Shown piece after piece: positions 8,583 through 18,303 of a DNA stretch of 64,000 bases; positions within the stretch are counted from its first letter, which is position 1; each line of letters begins with the position of its first letter. Both the position numbers and the translations under genes were made by a program. Where the stretch lies: contig CAWHTG010000002.1 in the NCBI GenBank assembly GCA_963832245.1, positions 496,001 through 560,000 of the forward strand, written 5' to 3'. The notes under the pieces are model-generated. The model worked only from the letters and a program-made list of their open reading frames with translations, made no database searches and was not told the origin of the DNA. Origin of the DNA: JABDBE01 sp963832245 (lineage in GTDB: Bacteria; Acidobacteriota; Terriglobia; Terriglobales; Acidobacteriaceae).

Positions 8583-10454
8583 CTAGAATGCGCTCCCTCC
8601 ACCACCCCCGAAACCACCGCCAGAAAATCCTCCGCCACCACCCCCGCTCCACCCCGATCCCGTCGAACTACCACGCGGCGCCGAGACGAAGACCTGGTGC
8701 ATATCCGTCGCCATGCTATGCATCGAACTCGAAAAAAATATCGGATTGAATCCCACGCCTCCATTCGGCGAGACATACCAGTTCGGCGCACTTTGCACGA
8801 TCCCCGCGAACGCCTGCGCCCAATGATGCTCGACCCCAAGCGCCATGGCATAAGGCAGATATTTTTCGAATGTGTCCGGAGGCATGCGTTTTAACCGTTC
8901 AGCATCCACGCGATTCATGAACTCCTGAAAGCCCAGAACCGCAATGCGGGTGCGTCCCCCTTGCACCGTCTTGGCCGTCATCTGGCGCGCAAACAGCCAC
9001 CAGATGAGCGCAGAAATAATTCCGCAGCCAATCAGCAAACCGATTGAGCTGAAAACAGGTTTATTCCAGAGGAATTGCATCATCAAGAACGGCGCAACAA
9101 TAACAAGAATTGCTGCCAGGCTGTAGCCATTCGCCGAGTCGGGATCAAGCAAATACATACCCTTAGTCTTCAGCGCGGACTTGATATCTTGCCGGATCAC
9201 TGGAATCGCTTGGTAGAAGCGGTTTTTCAGGCTGGACAATCGCGTGTCCTCGCTGCCCGCGAAAACATTCTCCAGCATCACCCGCTCATGGGGCGCTAGC
9301 CCGCCCCACTGTTCGCGAGGCTTGAGCAAATGAAAAATGTAATCCTTGTGGTGAAACACGATGCCTTTGTCATCGACTTCCTCGATTTTCACAAATCCCC
9401 GCACCGCCAAATCCACTAGCGTGCAGGTGATGTCCCGAGGATGAATCGTGTCGTCAAGCAACGTGCCAGCCTCCGCCGGAGTCATGCCCGCAGGCGGCTC
9501 ATACATAGGCGCAACAGAAAGTCCGGGATCCGGATCGCGCCCCTTGTACCACCACAGCGTGAACATCACCGCAAAAGTCCAGAAAGGCAAAAACACAATG
9601 GGATTGCTTTCCACAAACCAAATAAAGCGAGTGAAAGCACCCGGCTCTTTGAGAATACCTTTAGGAATAAAGATGTCGATGGTCATCCCGCCGCGCATGG
9701 GCAGCGGGTTATTCGTCTCAAAGGAAACTTCAGAGCCTCGGATTTCCGTGCTGGCCCCGCGTTCCGCCGATCCATAAGCCCCAGTGAAAGCCTGCGCCCG
9801 CAGCGATCCGGCGGCCGAATCCGGGAAGCTAACCACCGCCGAAGCATGATCGATCGGCACCGGCCAATCGTTGCCCGTCACATTCCAGTAGAACTCGTCG
9901 TGATCTTCGAAAAAGCGCATCCCGTTGCGCACCGTGTAATCGATCTCGACGATTCGCGTGGCATTCACAGCATTCGGAATATAGATCTTCAAATCCCGAA
10001 AACCATTTGCAGTTGACGAATCGTACTTCAGCTTGCCGCCATTGCCATCGCTGACGCCGGTGACATTCAAAAAGAGCGTGTAGTTGGTCCCCTGCGGCCC
10101 GAGATATTCAACTGGAATGAAGCGGTGAATGCCATGCCACTCGCCCACAAAAGCAAGCGAAATGCGCTCCTGAACATCACCCGAACCGTCTTCATGAACT
10201 GAGATGTTGTCGTTGAAATCCGCCACCCGCCAGCTCTTCGCAGACAAAGCTGAGGAGAAGACAACCAGGAAAAGACACAAGAAAGCCACTCTGTACAGAC
10301 GCAGCTTGCTGTGTCTCGGACTACCGCCAACAACCCAATTGTTGCCCTTCCGAAAGTTCCACTTGTTGTCATCCCGAGCGAAGCGAGGGATCTGCGCTGG
10401 CTCGCGCAACCACAAAATTGCCATCTTGGTGACGCAATAAACAAGTTTGATCAT
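8583..10454 (-). CDS. DUF2207 domain-containing membrane protein
   Basis: A protein with the DUF2207 layout: a signal peptide (VAFLCLFLVVFSSALSA), an extracytoplasmic beta-rich domain (SWRVADFNDNISVHEDGSG onward), a transmembrane segment (PIVFLPFWTFAVMFTLWWY), a cytoplasmic region, two closely spaced membrane helices (LAAILVIVAPFLMMQFLW and IGLLIGCGIISALIWWLF), and a Gly-rich tail ending GGGGGSAF. The ATG at 10454 is the first start, but its first 55 codons run through two interspersed repeats, so the native start may be the GTG at 10289, right before the signal peptide. It lies 12 bases after lemA; lemA-DUF2207 pairs are common and probably act together at the envelope. Biochemical role unknown. 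Confidence 0.88.
   Translation of the reverse strand: MIKLVYCVTKMAILWLREPAQIPRFARDDNKWNFRKGNNWVVGGSPRHSKLRLYRVAFLCLFLVVFSSALSAKSWRVADFNDNISVHEDGSGDVQERISLAFVGEWHGIHRFIPVEYLGPQGTNYTLFLNVTGVSDGNGGKLKYDSSTANGFRDLKIYIPNAVNATRIVEIDYTVRNGMRFFEDHDEFYWNVTGNDWPVPIDHASAVVSFPDSAAGSLRAQAFTGAYGSAERGASTEIRGSEVSFETNNPLPMRGGMTIDIFIPKGILKEPGAFTRFIWFVESNPIVFLPFWTFAVMFTLWWYKGRDPDPGLSVAPMYEPPAGMTPAEAGTLLDDTIHPRDITCTLVDLAVRGFVKIEEVDDKGIVFHHKDYIFHLLKPREQWGGLAPHERVMLENVFAGSEDTRLSSLKNRFYQAIPVIRQDIKSALKTKGMYLLDPDSANGYSLAAILVIVAPFLMMQFLWNKPVFSSIGLLIGCGIISALIWWLFARQMTAKTVQGGRTRIAVLGFQEFMNRVDAERLKRMPPDTFEKYLPYAMALGVEHHWAQAFAGIVQSAPNWYVSPNGGVGFNPIFFSSSMHSMATDMHQVFVSAPRGSSTGSGWSGGGGGGFSGGGFGGGGGSAF
10292..10405. repeat. 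Two interspersed repeats at the 5' end of the DUF2207 gene
   Basis: At 10292-10319 is a hairpin repeat nearly identical to one at 32316-32343 (core AGCTTGCT flanked by complementary arms). At about 10367-10405 is a repeat containing CATCCCGAGCGAAGCGAGGG, a type seen dispersed in many bacterial genomes. Both are translated if the upstream ATG at 10454 is used, which argues that they were inserted upstream of the real start. Confidence 0.65.
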
Positions 10455-10466
10455 GCTGGCACAAGC

Positions 10467-11012
10467 TCAGAACTTCACGGCCACAGGTTCGCGATCCGCT
10501 TGCCCGACTTCAAAGAATTGCCGCGCCTGAAAGCCGAACATCCCAGCCAGAATATTCGTCGGGAAGGACTGAATCTTGGTATTCAGATCGCGCACCACAG
10601 CGTTGTAGTAGCGCCGGGCGTTCTGAATCGTATCTTCAGTCTGGCTCAGCGAACCCTGCAACTGGGTGAACTCCTCGGAAGCCTTCAATTCAGGATAATT
10701 CTCAGCCACGGCAAACAAGCTCTTCAGCGCCCCACTGAGTTGATTTTCCGCGACCGCCTTGTCAGCGGGAGAAGTCGCCTGCATCGCCTGGGAACGAAAT
10801 TTCGCAATGTTCTCAAACGTGCCCTTTTCATGGGCGGCGTATCCCTTAACCGTCTCCACCAGGTTGGGAATCAGGTCGTGACGCCGCTTAAGCTGCACAT
10901 CAATGTCAGACCAGGCCGAGTCGCAGCGCACACGCAACTGCACAAGGCTGTTGTACATCCCAACCAGCGCGAAGGCGATGACCACCAAAACGGCCAAAAT
11001 GATCCAAGCCAT
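10467..11012 (-). CDS. lemA: LemA family protein
   Basis: A 181-residue protein with an N-terminal membrane anchor (AWIILAVLVVIAFALVGMYN), then the LemA signature NSLVQLRVRCDSAWSDIDVQ followed by LKRRHDLIPNLVETVKGYA. The remainder forms long helices ending FGFQARQFFEVGQADREPV. Length and layout are typical of the family, which is membrane anchored and of unclear biochemical role. The start has AAGGAAGG upstream. The DUF2207 gene follows by 12 bases on the same strand, so the two form an operon. Confidence 0.95.
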   Translation of the reverse strand: MAWIILAVLVVIAFALVGMYNSLVQLRVRCDSAWSDIDVQLKRRHDLIPNLVETVKGYAAHEKGTFENIAKFRSQAMQATSPADKAVAENQLSGALKSLFAVAENYPELKASEEFTQLQGSLSQTEDTIQNARRYYNAVVRDLNTKIQSFPTNILAGMFGFQARQFFEVGQADREPVAVKF

Positions 11013-11334
11013 GAATGCCTTCCTTTCCCTTCGAAGTGCGAATCAAAGGGACGGTAACACAGAGGTGAACCGGGCGCAATGAAAGTGATTCTAGAATGAA
11101 AGGGAACTCCGCGACCTCCGCGAACTCTGGGCCGTTCTCCAGCGCTCTCCGCGTTTTAGGATTTTGACGAAAGCAAACCAAAGTCCTAAATCGCAGATCA
11201 CGTGGAGAAGTTCGCGGAGAACCCCACAAAGCACCGAGACGATCCGAAACTCAGAAGGACTCGCATCGCCGAATCTCCCGTCGTAGAATACGGATACTAT
11301 GAGATCGTTCAGGACAAAGCAGCGAAAACTTGAC
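11013..11334. other. Intergenic region with a decayed interspersed repeat
   Basis: This gap separates the divergent lemA and the next secreted-protein gene, so promoters for both should lie here, though none stands out. Between about 11106 and 11225 there are several CTCCGCG / CGCGGAG blocks in both orientations (CTCCGCGACCTCCGCGAAC, TTCGCGGAGAACC), which look like a degraded dispersed repeat. No supported ORF. Confidence 0.5.
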
Positions 11335-12321
11335 ATGAGAATCAGTCTTTCGGTGGCAATACTGATTTTCTGCACCGGACTTTCTCATGCCCAAACCTGT
11401 TTTACCGCCAGCGATATGGACGCCCCCACCCGCACGGCTCTAGTAGACACCGCCAAGCGCTACTTCGACATGGCCGCGCGCGGCGATTCCGCCAGCCTGC
11501 GGCAAACCTCCATCCCTAGCGTAGCTTCCGATTTCTCCGGCATCGAAACCGTAATTAAAGACAATCAGGCGAATCTTTCCGGAGCGCAAGCGACTCCGCG
11601 TCCTCCGTTCCTGTTAAAGGCCGAGGGAACAGCCCCGCTTCCCCACGCCGAGTTTCTCTGCGGGGTCTTTGGCAAGGTCGGGCAGACGGCGGACAGCGCC
11701 GTATTCGAAATCCCCAACTTGCAGCCGGGAAGCTACGGCATCGTCACCCTGGACGTTCCTACTGCCAAGCAAAAATATGCGGTGTCATTCGTTCTGCAAC
11801 AAGAAGGAAAAAACTGGAAGGTCGGCGGTTTCTACGTGAAGGAAATGGAAATCGCGGGGCATGACGGCAACTGGTTCGCCGAGCGTGCCCGCGCCTTCAA
11901 AGCCAAAGGCCAGAATCACAATGCCTGGCTGTACTACCTCCAAGCCCGTGACTTGCTCGTGCCCGTATCCTTTATGTACACCCAGACCACCGACAAGGTA
12001 GCAGATGAGGCAGAAGCTGTGAAACCCGCCGATCTGCCCACCGACGGTAAAACCGTCGACCTGCCCGCAGCCGGCAAAACATATCGCGTGACCGCGTTGT
12101 TCCCGGTTGTCGTTAAACAGGATTTAGACCTGGTGGTGAAATACCAATCACCGGATGTCTCGAACACCACCCAAACCTTCCAGGACAACATGGCGGCAAT
12201 CAAAGCCCTGGTGGCAAAGTACCCCGAATTCCGCGACGCCTTCGACGGCGTAGTAGCCCGCGCCGTGGAACCAAACGGCCGCGACTACGGCTCGCTGCTC
12301 CCCATGAAAGATATTAAATAG
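11335..12321 (+). CDS. Secreted protein of unknown function
   Basis: The ATG at 11335 is chosen because the protein then starts with a signal peptide (MRISLSVAILIFCTGLSHAQ); an upstream ATG at 11299 would add a charged leader in front of it. The mature part of about 308 residues begins TCFTASDMDAPTRTALVDTA and contains a helical segment resembling DUF4878/SnoaL-like stress domains (AKRYFDMAARGDSASLRQ), then beta-rich sequence (VSFVLQQEGKNWKVGGFYVK). Proteins of this kind are frequent in Acidobacteriota and have no assigned role. No catalytic motif was recognised. It stands alone, followed by a hairpin repeat. Confidence 0.75.
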   Translation: MRISLSVAILIFCTGLSHAQTCFTASDMDAPTRTALVDTAKRYFDMAARGDSASLRQTSIPSVASDFSGIETVIKDNQANLSGAQATPRPPFLLKAEGTAPLPHAEFLCGVFGKVGQTADSAVFEIPNLQPGSYGIVTLDVPTAKQKYAVSFVLQQEGKNWKVGGFYVKEMEIAGHDGNWFAERARAFKAKGQNHNAWLYYLQARDLLVPVSFMYTQTTDKVADEAEAVKPADLPTDGKTVDLPAAGKTYRVTALFPVVVKQDLDLVVKYQSPDVSNTTQTFQDNMAAIKALVAKYPEFRDAFDGVVARAVEPNGRDYGSLLPMKDIK

Positions 12322-12344
12322 AAGCCTCCGCGCGATGCACGTGG

Positions 12345-12377
12345 CTGGCCCACCTTTGCGACGTAAAGGTGGGCCAG
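12345..12377. repeat. Hairpin repeat after the secreted-protein gene
   Basis: A strong palindrome, CTGGCCCACCTTT - GCGACG - AAAGGTGGGCCAG with a 13-bp stem, lies 23 bases after the stop. It lacks a T tract. It resembles the GGTGCCCCA-type hairpins found elsewhere in the window, and like them it sits at a gene's 3' end. Confidence 0.75.
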
Positions 12378-12632
12378 CGCTCGATTTCCGCAATAATCGC
12401 GATCCGAAGATCTTCGATAGTTTGTCGGGTCGATGCCGCCCTCTGATCACATCGGCTGATACTTCCGGCTCAAACGAAAATTTAATTGAAAATGTAGTTG
12501 TTCTAGTCCATAATGTCGGCCCAGACTCGCACTCTAGCTCGTTCCGGTGAGCTGCGGTCCTTTGCTTTTCTCGTCCGCGTGGTGCCGGTCTCAACGCCTT
12601 CTTTTGCGGATCTCTCCGCGGAGGACAAGAAA

Positions 12633-14099
12633 ATGAAAGCATCAAGAGCGTTCGGCATCCTGTTGGTTGTCTTGCTGGGATGGCATGATATTGCCTTCTC
12701 GCAGAAGTGGCGAGCCTTGATGAATCAACCCAGCTTTGGTGCTGGTCATCCGTTGCTGCTCACCAATGGCGACGTACTGGTACAGGAAGATAACCCCGGC
12801 ACTTGGTCGCGCCTGACCCCGGATCAATTTGGCAGTTACATCAACGGAACATGGGAGCAGGCAGCGTCATTGCCGCCCGGATACGGGCCCTCCGCGTACG
12901 CTTCCGCTGTACTGCCGGACGGCCGCGTCATCGTCGAGGGGGGAGAATATAACTTCGGTCAACTGGAATGGACTAACCTGGGTGCGATTTACGATCCAAA
13001 AGAGGACGTCTGGGCACCTGTGAACCCGCCTCCGGGATGGACGATCCTGGGTGATGCGCAAAGCGTTGTTCTACCGGATGGAACCTTCATGGTGGCCAAT
13101 TGCTGCGCTTTTCCATTTACGGCCGCGCTGTTAGACGCGAAGACTTTGACGTGGACCTTTACCGGCGAGAACAAGCAGGATTTGTACGACGAGGAGGGTT
13201 GGACTCTCCTGCCCGATGGCACCGTGCTGACAGTTGATGCGGAAAACGCCGCCCACCCTACACACGCCGAGAAGTACATCCCTAACCTGGGGAAGTGGAT
13301 CAATGCCGGAAGCACGATCGTTCTCTTGAGCGATCCCCCTACCGCCGAGATCGGCCCGGCCGTGTTGCGGCCGGACGGCACCGTGTTCGCCACCGGAGCT
13401 AATTCCAACAAAACCAAGGCCGGGCACACTTCTATCTATCATCCCCCGGCCGATCGCATAAAGCCGGGAACGTGGACCCCTGGTCCGGATATTCCGGATG
13501 AGAATGATATGGGCGATGCCCCTGCAGCCCTATTGCCGGATGGCAATGTGCTGTGCGATACCAATCACGGTATCAACAATTCACCGACTACTTTTTACGA
13601 GTTCGACGGGACCAAGTTCATCAAAGTGCCTGGCCCGCCCAATTCGGGGAAGGATACAACCGAGCAGGGAAGTATGCTGGTTTTACCGACGGGGCAGATC
13701 TTCTTCACCGACGGGTCATCCGACGTGGAGATCTACACAGCGAAGGGGAAACCCGATCCGTCCTGGGCGCCGGTCATCACTTCTTCTCCGGGTAAGGTTA
13801 CTCGCGGAAAGACTTATGCGATTTCGGGCATGCAGTTCAACGGTCTCTCGCAAGGAGCCATGTTTGGTGATGATTCGCAGATGGCCACGAACTATCCGCT
13901 GATTCGTATCACCAATAACGCGTCGCACCATGTTTTCTACGCGAGAACGTATGACCATAGCACCATGGCTGTGGCGACGGGCAAGGATAAGGTCTCTACT
14001 CATTTTGAAGTACCGAACGGCATGGAAACGGGCGCAAGTAAGCTTGTCGTGGTCGCGAACGGGATTGCTTCCAAGCCAGTGCCTGTAACTGTGCACTAG
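12633..14099 (+). CDS. Secreted Kelch-repeat beta-propeller protein
   Basis: The ATG at 12633 is used: GGAGG lies upstream and a signal peptide follows (MKASRAFGILLVVLLGW ... AFSQ). An in-frame ATG at 12513 would add 40 unlikely residues. The 488-residue protein has repeated propeller blades with the pattern LPDGRVIVEGG, LPDGTFMVAN, LPDGTVLTVDAEN, RPDGTVFATGAN, LPDGNVLCDTN and LPTGQIFFTDGSS, typical of Kelch/galactose-oxidase-like propellers. The C-terminal 100 residues (APVITSSPGKVTRGKTYAIS onward) resemble the Ig-like domain found after galactose-oxidase propellers. The copper ligands of galactose oxidase were not identified, so enzyme activity is not claimed. Exported. Confidence 0.85.
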   Translation: MKASRAFGILLVVLLGWHDIAFSQKWRALMNQPSFGAGHPLLLTNGDVLVQEDNPGTWSRLTPDQFGSYINGTWEQAASLPPGYGPSAYASAVLPDGRVIVEGGEYNFGQLEWTNLGAIYDPKEDVWAPVNPPPGWTILGDAQSVVLPDGTFMVANCCAFPFTAALLDAKTLTWTFTGENKQDLYDEEGWTLLPDGTVLTVDAENAAHPTHAEKYIPNLGKWINAGSTIVLLSDPPTAEIGPAVLRPDGTVFATGANSNKTKAGHTSIYHPPADRIKPGTWTPGPDIPDENDMGDAPAALLPDGNVLCDTNHGINNSPTTFYEFDGTKFIKVPGPPNSGKDTTEQGSMLVLPTGQIFFTDGSSDVEIYTAKGKPDPSWAPVITSSPGKVTRGKTYAISGMQFNGLSQGAMFGDDSQMATNYPLIRITNNASHHVFYARTYDHSTMAVATGKDKVSTHFEVPNGMETGASKLVVVANGIASKPVPVTVH

Positions 14100-14136
14100 C
14101 CCTGGGCCCGCATTCGCGTTGGAAAGGAGAACTATT

Positions 14137-15333
14137 ATGGCGAGCATAATGCAATATGGGAGCGGCAATGCGGCGGTACGGTGGCGCGTGATGAATGCGG
14201 GTCTGATCCTAGGAGTTCTGTTGCTGACCGCGCTTGCAACTAGTCCGTCACAAGCGCAGACTTTCACAACCCTCCACTCATTTAATGGTGCTGCCGGGGC
14301 ATATCCCGTCGCAGGATTGATCGTCGGTGCAGCGGGAAATCTCTACGGGACCACTCAACAGGGCGGCAGCTACGGGCTTGGGACGGTGTTCAAAGTGGAT
14401 AAAAGCGGCAAGGCGATTGTACTGCACAGCTTCAAAGGAGGAAAATCGGACGGAGCTTTTCCCAGTGCCGGATTGGCTTTTGATACGAAAGGCCGCCTTT
14501 ATGGCACAACGACCTTGGGTGGCCGTTCGAACCATGGGACCGTTTTTAGGGTAGAAGCGAGCACGACGGTGGTCTACAGCTTCACCGGGACTGATGGGGA
14601 CGGCGCATACCCCGCGGCCGGTCTCGTCGCGGACGGTGTGGGCAGCCTATATGGAACCACGCAGCAGGGCGGCACTCACGGCTTCGGCACCGTGTTTAAG
14701 GTGAACACTGCGGGCAAAGAAACCGTCTTGCACAGCTTCAGGGGCGTACCGGACGGAGCTTATCCCTGTGCGGGATTAATCCGGGATGCGAAAGGCAATC
14801 TTTATGGCACCACCCAGCTCGGTGGTCCTGCTTCGCAGAACGACGGAACAGTTTTCAAAGTGGATATGAAAGCCAAGGAAACCTTGCTATACAGCTTTAC
14901 TGATGCTAATGGAGATGGGGCTTATCCGATCGGGGGCGTGGTCCGTGATCAGGCAGGGAACCTCTACGGTACAGCCAGCGACGGGGGTGCGAATGGCATC
15001 GGTATGGTCTTCAAGCTAGACAAAGCCGGCAAGGAAAGCGTGCTGTACAGTTTCGGAACGAATAAGGGGGATGGAGCGTATCCCTTCGCAGGCCTGGTTC
15101 GGGACGCGAAAGGCAACCTTTATGGCACAGCGGAATTGGGTGGTGCTAACGGTCCGGGCGCAGTCTTTGAGGTGACCCCCACTGGAACGGAAACCATACT
15201 GCATAGCTTCGGTGGATCTGATGGATCATTTCCGTTAGCAGGCCTGGCCCAGGACGCGAAGGGAAATCTGTACGGGACAGCCACCGAGGGGGGCGCCCAC
15301 AACGACGGAGTAGTGTTCAAGCTGACGCCTTAA
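14137..15333 (+). CDS. GloVer-type tandem-repeat secreted protein
   Basis: The ATG at 14137 has AAGGAG 9 bases upstream; a TTG at 14119 is not preferred. The 398-residue protein has a signal peptide (VMNAGLILGVLLLTALAT ... SQAQ) and then seven near-identical units of about 50 residues. Each contains a core like LHSFxGxxDGAYPxAGL followed by GNLYGTTxxGGxxGxGTVFK. This is the repeat named GloVer in choice-of-anchor proteins of Acidobacteriota and related phyla, thought to form a beta-propeller. It lies 37 bases after the Kelch gene on the same strand and may share its transcript. Role unknown; probably extracellular. Confidence 0.9.
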   Translation: MASIMQYGSGNAAVRWRVMNAGLILGVLLLTALATSPSQAQTFTTLHSFNGAAGAYPVAGLIVGAAGNLYGTTQQGGSYGLGTVFKVDKSGKAIVLHSFKGGKSDGAFPSAGLAFDTKGRLYGTTTLGGRSNHGTVFRVEASTTVVYSFTGTDGDGAYPAAGLVADGVGSLYGTTQQGGTHGFGTVFKVNTAGKETVLHSFRGVPDGAYPCAGLIRDAKGNLYGTTQLGGPASQNDGTVFKVDMKAKETLLYSFTDANGDGAYPIGGVVRDQAGNLYGTASDGGANGIGMVFKLDKAGKESVLYSFGTNKGDGAYPFAGLVRDAKGNLYGTAELGGANGPGAVFEVTPTGTETILHSFGGSDGSFPLAGLAQDAKGNLYGTATEGGAHNDGVVFKLTP

Positions 15334-15656
15334 AGCGCCTAACGAAACCCAATTAAACGGTCACTTGCAACACGTCACCCATCGCGCACGGTGAATCGAG
15401 AATTGCATGAGTAAGCTGGCTTTGTGTCCAACCATCCTACGGGAGCGTTAAGGAACTGCACGATTCTTCGCTCTATTCGAGGGCTGGCTCACCTTACGTT
15501 CTCTGAAGCTGTCAAAAACACCTATCAATACCGCTGCATCACCCGTATCCCCTCCCCCGCAGCCGAGCCCAAAGGTGTAGCATTTTCGCCTCGTGCCCTT
15601 ATATCCCCTCTGGCGATTGACTTGCCCCGCGCGTCCGCCTAACATGGCCGAACCAA
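15334..15656. other. Intergenic region without a recognised feature
   Basis: 323 bases upstream of the Ser/Thr kinase gene. It must hold that gene's promoter, but no confident promoter, RNA or repeat was seen and the short ORFs here have no recognisable content. Confidence 0.5.
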
Positions 15657-18167
15657 ATGATCGGCCAAACCATCTCCCACTACCGCATCGTTGAGAAGCT
15701 CGGCGGTGGCGGCATGGGCGTCGTATATAAGGCCGAGGACACTACCCTCCACCGCTTTGTCGCCCTGAAGTTTCTGCCCGACGATGTCGTGAAGGACGCT
15801 CAAGCTTTGGCCCGCTTTCAGCGCGAGGCGCAGGCAGCTTCGGCCCTCAACCATCCCAATATTTGCACCATCCACGAAATCGGGCAGCACGATGGCCATC
15901 CCTTCCTCGTCATGGAGTTCCTCGACGGCGTTACGCTGAAGCATGGGATCGCGGGCAGACCCATGGAGACCGACATTCTGCTCGGCCTCGCGATCGAGAT
16001 TGCCGACGCGCTCGATGCCGCCCACGCGGAAGGCATTGTCCACCGCGACATCAAGCCCGCGAACATCTTCATCACCAAGCGCGGCCACGCCAAGATTCTC
16101 GACTTCGGCCTGGCAAAAGTAACGGCGGTTCGCAGCAAGGGACCAGAGACAGCGACTGTCCAGGAAACGGCAATGACCGAGGCCCACCTGACCAGTCCCG
16201 GGTCCACGCTCGGCACGGTCGCTTATATGTCTCCCGAGCAGGTGCGCGCCAGAGAACTGGACGCGCGCAGCGATCTGTTTTCCTTCGGCGCGGTGCTGTA
16301 TGAAATGGCCACCGGCTCGCTGCCCTTCCGCGGGGAAAGCTCAGGAGTGATCTCCCGCGAAATTCTGGATCGCGATCCGGTTTCACCGGTGCGGCTGAAC
16401 CCCGACCTTCCACCCAAGCTGGAAGACATCATCACCAAGGCGTTGGAGAAAGATCGCGAGCTCCGCTATCAAGGCGCGGCGGAGATGCGAGCCGATCTCA
16501 AGCGCCTCAAGCGAGAGACGGAATCGCGGCAAGGCGCGCGGGCGAGTTCGGGGTCAGTGGCCGCGGTACAGGAAAGCGCCTCTCAAGTTTCGCCAGCTTC
16601 CGGCTCTTCCGGTGCGATCGGGGCAATTACATCATCGAGCGCAGTGAAAGTGGCCGATGCTCCTCTGCCTGGGAGGGAAAGACCATGGAAACTTGTCGTT
16701 CCCATCCTGGTTGTGTTCATTGCCCTGGCAGCGGCCGGCATTTTTTATTGGCGCACCAGATCAAGCGCGCAGCAAATCGGATCCATCGCCGTAATCCCGT
16801 TCGCCAGCTCAGGCGGCACCACCGACTCCGATTTCCTCAGCGACGGCCTCACCGAATCTTTAATCGACAGCCTCGCGCATGTGCCCCAATTGAAAGTGAA
16901 GTCGCGCAACTCCGTCTTTCGCTACAAGGGAAAAGAAGTTGATGTCCAGAAGGTCGGGAAAGAGTTGACGGTCGATGCCCTCCTTACCGGACGCGTCACG
17001 CAACGCGGCGACACAGTTCAGGTCAGCGCCGAACTCACCAACGTCCAGGACAACACCGCCATCTGGGGTGAGCAATATGAGCGCAAAGCCAACGATATGA
17101 TCGCCCTGCAACAGCAGATCGCAGGCGACATCGCGGGCAACCTGCGTTCGAAATTGAGCGGAGCGGAAAAGCAGCAAGTCACGAAGCAAGGCACGCAGAA
17201 TCCGGAGGCCTATCAGCTTTACGTGAAGGGCCGTTACTACTGGAACAAGCGCACCAACGCCGACATCAGCACGGCCATTTCCTACTTCAATCAAGCCATC
17301 GAAAAAGATCCTGGGTATGCGCTGGCTTATTCAGGGCTGGCAGACGCCTACACCACTTTAAGTAATTATGGCGGTGACCCCAACGACGTCACACCCAAGG
17401 CGAATGCTGCGGCTGAAAAGGCCTTGGAACTCGATCCCACTCTTGCCCATCCGCACGCGGTCTTGGGTGGCAACAAGATGGAATACAGCTGGGACTTTTC
17501 CGGCGGCGAGGCCGAGTTCAGAAAGGCCCTTGAACTCGATCCCAGCGACGCCACTGCCCACCAGTGGTTTTCCGAGGGTCTCTCCGCTATCCCGGGACGG
17601 GCGCAGGAGGCGATTGAGGAAGGCAACCGGGCGCATCAGCTTGATCCGCTATCGCCGATCATCGCCGCACAACAGGCTCAGGCTTACTTCTATGGCCGTC
17701 AATTTGATAAGGCCATTGAGCTCTACAAAAAGGTCATTGCGGACAATCCAACTTTCGGCAGAGTGCACACCGAGTTGGCTGTCTCGTATTGGGGCGAGCA
17801 TAAATATCCGGAGGCCATTCAGGAATGGAAAACCGGCGCCCAATTTGAAGGCGACAAAAATTACGTTGAGTGGGCAGCCGCTTTGGACGCAGGTTTCCGC
17901 TCGGGGGGATGGCCGGGCGCTCTGCGCCGGGGAATCGAAGTTTATCTCGCGCAGCGCAAAGCCAAGACCGGTTATGTTTCTCCTTACCAGATCGCGGAGT
18001 TGTATGCCGATATGGGCGACAAGGATCATGCTTTCGAGTGGCTTAACTCGGCTTATCGTGAACATGACGCTTATCTATCCGACCTCGCCGCCGACTTTCC
18101 GTTCGATTCCCTGCGCTCCGATCAGCGTTATGCCGAACTGGTGCGCAAGATCGGTATACCGCAATAG
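15657..18167 (+). CDS. Ser/Thr protein kinase with TolB-like and TPR domains
   Basis: An 836-residue receptor-like kinase. The N-terminal Hanks-type kinase domain (about 9-280) is intact: glycine loop LGGGGMG (15-21), Lys38 in VALKFL, HRDIKPAN with Asp131, DFG at 149-151, and the APE-region sequence YMSPEQ. A Ser-rich linker leads to one transmembrane helix (WKLVVPILVVFIALAAAGIF, about 342-361). The outer part starts with a TolB/adenylate-cyclase-N-like module (IAVIPFASSGGTTDSDFLSD) and continues as TPR repeats (about 500-836). This architecture is strongly expanded in Acidobacteriota. It probably senses an envelope signal through its TPR part and phosphorylates cytoplasmic targets, which are unknown. 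The ATG at 15657 fits the family's start. Confidence 0.95.
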   Translation: MIGQTISHYRIVEKLGGGGMGVVYKAEDTTLHRFVALKFLPDDVVKDAQALARFQREAQAASALNHPNICTIHEIGQHDGHPFLVMEFLDGVTLKHGIAGRPMETDILLGLAIEIADALDAAHAEGIVHRDIKPANIFITKRGHAKILDFGLAKVTAVRSKGPETATVQETAMTEAHLTSPGSTLGTVAYMSPEQVRARELDARSDLFSFGAVLYEMATGSLPFRGESSGVISREILDRDPVSPVRLNPDLPPKLEDIITKALEKDRELRYQGAAEMRADLKRLKRETESRQGARASSGSVAAVQESASQVSPASGSSGAIGAITSSSAVKVADAPLPGRERPWKLVVPILVVFIALAAAGIFYWRTRSSAQQIGSIAVIPFASSGGTTDSDFLSDGLTESLIDSLAHVPQLKVKSRNSVFRYKGKEVDVQKVGKELTVDALLTGRVTQRGDTVQVSAELTNVQDNTAIWGEQYERKANDMIALQQQIAGDIAGNLRSKLSGAEKQQVTKQGTQNPEAYQLYVKGRYYWNKRTNADISTAISYFNQAIEKDPGYALAYSGLADAYTTLSNYGGDPNDVTPKANAAAEKALELDPTLAHPHAVLGGNKMEYSWDFSGGEAEFRKALELDPSDATAHQWFSEGLSAIPGRAQEAIEEGNRAHQLDPLSPIIAAQQAQAYFYGRQFDKAIELYKKVIADNPTFGRVHTELAVSYWGEHKYPEAIQEWKTGAQFEGDKNYVEWAAALDAGFRSGGWPGALRRGIEVYLAQRKAKTGYVSPYQIAELYADMGDKDHAFEWLNSAYREHDAYLSDLAADFPFDSLRSDQRYAELVRKIGIPQ

Positions 18168-18303
18168 GCTCGAACCACTAGACGATAGTCCCTCGAGCAA
18201 CGCAGAGCTTCCGTCCTGTTTACATCTCCATGAAACCAAAATGGCGGCGAGCGCCTCTAAATCTGTGGGAAAATAGTTGCAAGAACTTAGGAGGGAGTCT
18301 TAG

